A stretch of DNA of 64,000 bases from Hippophae tibetana (Eukaryota > Streptophyta > Magnoliopsida > Rosales > Elaeagnaceae): assembly GCA_037013495.1 (NCBI GenBank), contig CM072812.1:36988001-37052000 (forward strand), given 5' to 3'. Within the stretch, counting starts at the first letter, position 1. Every line of letters begins with the position of its first letter. Positions 59,292-64,000 of this stretch are shown here, in pieces. The notes below the pieces were generated by a model. The model made no database searches. It was not told the origin of the DNA and saw only the letters and a list, made by a program, of their open reading frames with translations. The position numbers and the translations under genes were made by a program.

Positions 59292-60524
59292 TGTTGGAAT
59301 TAATTTCAATTAATTACAACATATATGGACATATATGTGATATAAATATATATTGAATAATAGACTGTCAAATATTTAATTAGACCTGTTATGAAGTGAT
59401 CGAATTAAGTATTATTTATCGGGTTTAATATGTGTCATGAGAATTGGGGCCTTTAATGTGTAGAATGTGTGTTAATAACTTTATGATTTAGTGATTGTCT
59501 AAATTATATAGAGTTTGGAAATAATACAATTATGTTATTGGTCCCTGGAGAACACAATTTAATATGACAATATTCGATAAATAAAGAAATACCCAATAGG
59601 GTATGTTTTGAATTCATAATTTGAATCCGCGTAGGATTCAATAAGGAAAATTCAAATAAGGCATGTTTTGAATTCAGAATTTGAATCTGCATAGGATTCA
59701 ATAAGGAAATTTCCAATAAGGTAAGTTTTGAATTCAAAATTTGAATCCGCTTAGGATTCAATAAGGAAATTTCCAATAAGACAAGTTTTGAATTCAGAAT
59801 TTGAATCCACGTAGGATTCAATAAGGAAATTACCAATAAGGCAAGTTTTGAATTCAAAATTTGAATCCCCTTAGGATTCAAAAAGGAAATTTCTAATAAG
59901 GTAAGTTTTGAATTCATAATTTGAATCCGCTTAGGATTCAATAAGGAAATTTCTAATAAGGCAAGTTTTGAATTCAGAATTCGAATCCACATAGGATTCA
60001 CTAAGGAAATATCTAATAAAACAAGTTTTGAATTCAGAATTTAAATCTGCTTAGGATTCAATAAAGAAATATTAAATAAGGAAATATTAAATAAGGAAAT
60101 ATCTAATGAGAAAATAGATTATAGATCACCTTTTGAAATTTAGAGGCATATTTTCCTCTACTAGCGTCTCTTCATCTCTCTCTCTCTCTCTCTATATATA
60201 TATTAAATATATAGAAAACAAAAAAAGAAGGATTAAAAAGAGAAAAGGGTTTTTTGGTTGAGAACTTGCAACTTCGGTATCTCTTATTGTACAGAACAGA
60301 ACATTATTACTATCGCCTCTCTTGCTCTCTCCATTGGACTTGAAAGGGATTACTTGGAAATCTAAAGGCATCTAGTGATCACCGGTAATTGTGTCTCTCT
60401 AGAAGATCATAGCAATAGACCAAGGTAATTTAGAATTAAAGATTAAAAGTTTACTAGAGAATCATGGTAAATCTAGCATTTATGAATTGCAGTATGGTTA
60501 TGCAAGACACATGAATGTCTAACA
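59292..60524 (+). repeat. 3' LTR of copia D, about 1233 bp
   Basis: It starts TGTTGGA after the polypurine tract and ends TCTAACA at 60524 (six of seven bases inverted). It contains a 60-bp minisatellite, a CT run and TATATATA box near 60172-60206 and a later AGAGAA-rich leader. The 3' end is chosen from the inverted end only; no partner LTR is available. Confidence 0.65.
59581..60060. repeat. 60-bp minisatellite, eight units, in the LTR
   Basis: Eight consecutive units of exactly 60 bp (starting at 59581, 59641, 59701, 59761, 59821, 59881, 59941 and 60001) share AAGTTTTGAATTCA and TAGGATTCAATAAGGAAAT, with about 5-15 percent difference. Partial units follow to about 60110. The 20-residue repeat protein readable on the minus strand is a by-product. 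Confidence 0.95.
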
Positions 60525-61060
60525 TTTCTTTCTATTACCGTCAACATTTCAAGGTAGCTTCTTAACAATTTAAAGAGTAAAAGAGAAAAACCAAAACACA
60601 TGTTTGTTCAAATTAAAAGAAAATAAAGGACAAAACCATTTTCCATATTAATTTTATTAGTAACTAATACACAACCATTTCTCTCATTAAAGAAACTCAC
60701 GATTTTTTCCTTTTGATTTTTTTTAACAAATCAATTTTTCATTCAAAAAATTTCAACAATCTATCACACCAAAAAAAAATTGATGAAATTTTCAAAAGAA
60801 ATTATCAAAGCCAATTTTGACACAAAGATAAAGTTCAATAGTCTGAAACTTGCTTATGATATGCAAGTATTACCCTTTAAACCTTCCTTTGTGAGATTAT
60901 ATTTACCTTATTAACTAACTAGTAAACACGATATCATTAAACTATTTTTGTCATTTATTTAAGAAATAACATACTTCACACATGAATCTTGTCTGATATA
61001 CTTTAGTTTTCATTATTATGTTTATTTTGGCCATTAATATATATATCCAATTTTTTGATA
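60525..61060. other. Spacer between copia D and copia E
   Basis: AT-rich, no gene or repeat recognised. Confidence 0.35.
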
Positions 61061-62400
61061 TTTCTAAAGAATTAAGTCATACACAATATTAAGCTTAACT
61101 TACTCCTTACGGGTATCACTATTTTCACCATATGGATAGTCTTAGTGTAAATCTCCATAGTGAACACACTAAAGTATTTACAATTAAGTTGTCCATTTGA
61201 ATCTAGATCTTAGGATCTTCAATTAATTAAGTTATGTTTCCTTTACAAATCTTTATTCCTTCGTAGGCTTTAGTCTCATTCTCCTCGATGATGTATCAAC
61301 TAACTCTCATTTTATCTACTTGATTAATAGATATCATTTGATTTTACTTAGTTAATAGAGGTAATCTCAATTAAGAGTAGTTCTCTAATGATATTATGTC
61401 TAAGATGTATATGTCGAGACTTAACATTATACATATTTCTAAGTTACTTGACAATAGTAGATTGATTATTACAATAGATACAAATTAAAGGTACAAGCTT
61501 TGGCCACTTTAAATTATTATCTAGGAAATTACATAGACATTCAACCTCTTTGTTACATGTATCCAAAGCGATAAATTCATATTCCATCATAAATTTAGCA
61601 ATAAATGTATGTTTAGAGGATTTCCATGATATAATTGCATCGCCCAATTTGAAAATATATCCACTAGTAGACTTTGAATATTTCGTATCATATACTCAGT
61701 TTGCATAACTTGTAACCTTCTAATACAGGTAGATATCTTGTTTGTGCAACATATAGCTACTTGTATATCTTAATTATCTAAGTAGTCTTGTAATATATTT
61801 CCAATGATTAGATACAATCTTATTGGTATATCTATTCAATTTACTTACAAAATAAGCTATGTTTGATCATGTATAATTTATTAAGTACATTAGACTTCCT
61901 ATCAATCTAGAACATTTTAGTTGGAATATACTCTCATCTTTATTCTTAGATAGGTGTAGATTTACATCTATCAATATTCTCACAATTGTACAATCATCTT
62001 TATTGAATTTTTAAAGTATATTTTTCCATATAATGACATTGATTTAGAATAAAATCGCTTGATATCTTTGATATCTTAACTCGTAGAATTACATCAACTA
62101 ATCCTATGTCTTTATGTTAAACATTAAATTCAATATATTCTTAGTAAATTTGATCATTACTATTCATAGTTGATATGTTATCAATGTAAATACACAAAAT
62201 GACATAATCATCTTTTGAGGGTAAGTGCGATCTACTTAATTGATTATTAGGATATTTTACAAGCCAACTTATATTTACGGTTGTAATAAAACCAAAATCT
62301 TAGTAGACCTATTACCGTTAAAGAACCAATCTTCAAGCTAACTTACAATGTTTAGCTTAAGGTAGGTAGCTTAAATGTTTTTCACATCTAATAGATTTAT
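61060..62400 (-). mobile_element. Strongly decayed Ty1/copia remnant (copia E)
   Basis: On the minus strand, 61650-61444 reads [20 protein letters not shown] and [15 protein letters not shown], the copia RNase H. SRHIHLRHNIIRELLLIE follows (about 61420-61370). Upstream, YIDNI (near 62170-62185) replaces the YVDD of RT and a VILRVKISK segment lies near 62040-62080. Stops are frequent and no LTR is seen. Confidence 0.7.
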
Positions 62401-63119
62401 CAAAAAATTAGTTCATAATATAACTTTTTCTATATCAGAATCAAAGTTTTACAAGTAACCAACCAACTATAATAGAAATTATAATTTAAGAAAAATGCAA
62501 AGTTAAAATATAATATAAATTAGAGAAGGTGATTATACATGTATCATACTTTCTCTAAAAAAATAACACTTTGGTTTTATATTTTTTTTTATGATGATTT
62601 AGTTTTATTATTATTAAAAATGATTGCACAATAATAAATAACTATTTTTTTATGTTTTTATTTAACTATATCAATTACAGCTTATTCAAGTTAGAAAAAT
62701 CTTTATCTAATGTAGTTAAAAAATAAAAATAAAAATTAATTTATTATTGTGTGATCACTTTTTAATATTTATAGGAGTAAATTTTCATAAAAATAAATAC
62801 AAAATCTAAGTTTTATTTTTTGTAATAAGTAAGATTTTTACAATATTTTCTTTAAAACTAATATATATATATATATAAAAGAGAGTAAAATATGTATTTT
62901 GGACCATCAAAATATATTCCACAATATAACTCTTCTCTATAGGAATCAAATGTTTACAGTCGGCCAAGGCAGAAATTATACTTTACGAAAATAAAATATA
63001 ATATATGTACTAATATTTGTATATTAAATTAAGCATATTTAAATTATAATTTTTTAATAAAAAATATTAAATGTAATATACGAAATGGCACATAACAAGT
63101 TCTGCATAGAGACCCTTGA
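62400..63119. other. AT-rich region
   Basis: No gene recognised. A (TA)n run lies near 62860-62878. Confidence 0.4.
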
Positions 63120-63660
63120 TTGTTAGGGCCGATCTTGAGGAGTTATATCATGAGTCATAGGATTAATATTAGCATGTTTTTACACGTTAATAACATACAG
63201 AAGACAATGTCTAAAATATTGATACTTATATTTTACATATATTTCAAAAGATATTGTAGTTGCTGAAGAAAGCTTTATATATTTATTAAACTAATTTTCT
63301 TATTTTGTATAGATTAATATAAATTAATGAAATATTTATTTTGATAGAGAAGTAAATAAGTTATAGAATAGGTACTTAAATTATTTAAACTAATAATTAA
63401 AAAATACATAATTGTGTAAATATTTATAATATAATAAATTTATTTACAGTATAAAAAAGTTTTATAAATAAATAAAATATTTTTAATTTTAAAGAAATAA
63501 TATAAAAAATAAAGATTTTTTTATCACTATCATTTGAAATTTTATTAATCATTTCACGAAAATATCTATATTATTAATCGATATTTTATGAATATTTTTT
63601 TGAAAGATAATATTTTATCTACATTCTTATGTTTAATTTATATTTGAACCTCTAAAATAT
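63120..63660. repeat. Second copy of the dispersed AT-rich repeat (empty of the MITE)
   Basis: Its order of words follows 44640-45147 and then 46383-46570 without the 1217-bp MITE. This supports the MITE as a later insertion in the other copy. Confidence 0.55.
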
Positions 63661-64000
63661 GTATATTATCCGGATATTGTTTACTGATAACTGTATTTTA
63701 TATAATTATTTTCATCTATTTTATTAATTATAATTTCTATATTTTTGACATTTTTAGTTAATTTTAATGGAATAAATTAATATTTACTGTTTATTTTTTT
63801 AAGGAATATATTTTTAAAAAAATTAAAGAATTTGAATAGAAAAAGTACTTAATTGCAAATATATGTCTAAAAATATAATTTACATTAAAAGAGTGCTTAA
63901 TTGCAATTAACAAAAGTCTAAAAAATAATTTGAATTAAATAGGGCATAATTGTAATTAACAAAAGTTGAAAAGTTAATTTAAATTAGAAAATGACTTAAT
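63661..64000. other. AT-rich end of window
   Basis: Only a loosely repeated TTAATTGCAA phrase (63850, 63898, 63950) is seen. No gene. Confidence 0.4.

Larger units (their letters stand above)
57286..60524 (+). mobile_element. 5'-truncated Ty1/copia element with complete 3' LTR (copia D)
   Basis: It starts within RT (KWIKAMREKIKSLYDNNVWD) and continues KPIGCKWIFKTKRD, LHQIDVKTTFLNGDI, SIYGLKQASRQWYFKF, an intact YVDDILLAS (YVDD 57859-57870), then RNase H (about 58380-58720: SSTIASEFIASVEA, IYCDNNSTVL) and DPLTKGL (58754-58774). A polypurine tract (AAGTGGGAGA, 59281-59290) leads into the LTR at 59292. Gag, protease and integrase are missing. A base insertion near 57497 and several stops break the frame. 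Confidence 0.87.

Noticed and set aside
59504..60001. 165-codon minus-strand frame with 20-residue repeats
   Set aside because: Product of the 60-bp minisatellite (60 is a multiple of three), inside an LTR.
59581..60060. CRISPR-like regular array
   Set aside because: Units are contiguous 60-bp repeats without unique spacers, in a eukaryotic LTR.

Overview
The window is plant nuclear DNA, most likely from a eudicot. It is very AT-rich, has intron-containing genes with GT/AG junctions, and carries Ty1/copia, Ty3/gypsy, LINE, MITE and endogenous caulimovirid sequences. Nothing suggests a prokaryote: there are no operons, ribosome binding sites or CRISPR arrays. I cannot name the species.

Few host genes are present. 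One looks intact: a five-exon NADP(H)-dependent cinnamyl-alcohol/mannitol-dehydrogenase-type gene on the minus strand (9682-13152). One is almost intact: a two-exon citrate-binding-protein-like gene (6062-7888, minus) broken by a single in-frame stop. Two are relics: an intronless copy of a small-RNA-degrading-nuclease-like exonuclease (about 100-830) and an FAD-dependent monooxygenase (47094-48911, minus) cut by a copia element and missing exons.

Region by region: 1-5600 is a nested pile of exonuclease pseudogene, a Ty3/gypsy 3' end with a 287-bp LTR, and a LINE interrupted by a solo copia LTR (itself carrying a MITE) and by an internally deleted copia element of the same LTR family with a perfect 5-bp target duplication. 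6062-13152 holds the two host genes. About 15000-22085 is a nearly complete but decayed endogenous pararetrovirus (movement protein, capsid zinc knuckle, protease, RT, RNase H, viroplasmin-like ORF, promoter, poly(A) signal, leader, tRNA-Met primer site). 22118-23906 and about 27385-28370 are two transposon-like units filled with the same telomere-like (TTTAGGG-type) minisatellite. About 29045-32770 is a 3.7-kb inverted-repeat element with a decayed plant transposon-protein gene. 34525-36170 is a decayed gypsy-type element. 37250-44630 is a second pararetrovirus copy on the minus strand, split by a 1571-bp solo LTR with a perfect GTTAT duplication and a GC-rich core. 44640-46570 is a dispersed repeat carrying a 1217-bp Mutator-like MITE; a second copy of the repeat lies at 63120-63660. 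48912-62330 is four decayed copia elements in alternating orientation, one with a 60-bp minisatellite in its LTR.

I found no new enzymatic or defence system. The most unusual signals are the transposon-like units built around telomere-like minisatellites, the pararetrovirus pair (one copy lacks the promoter/R block), and several nested insertions whose boundaries can be read to the base. Similarity calls rest on family motifs recognised by eye; no database search was run.
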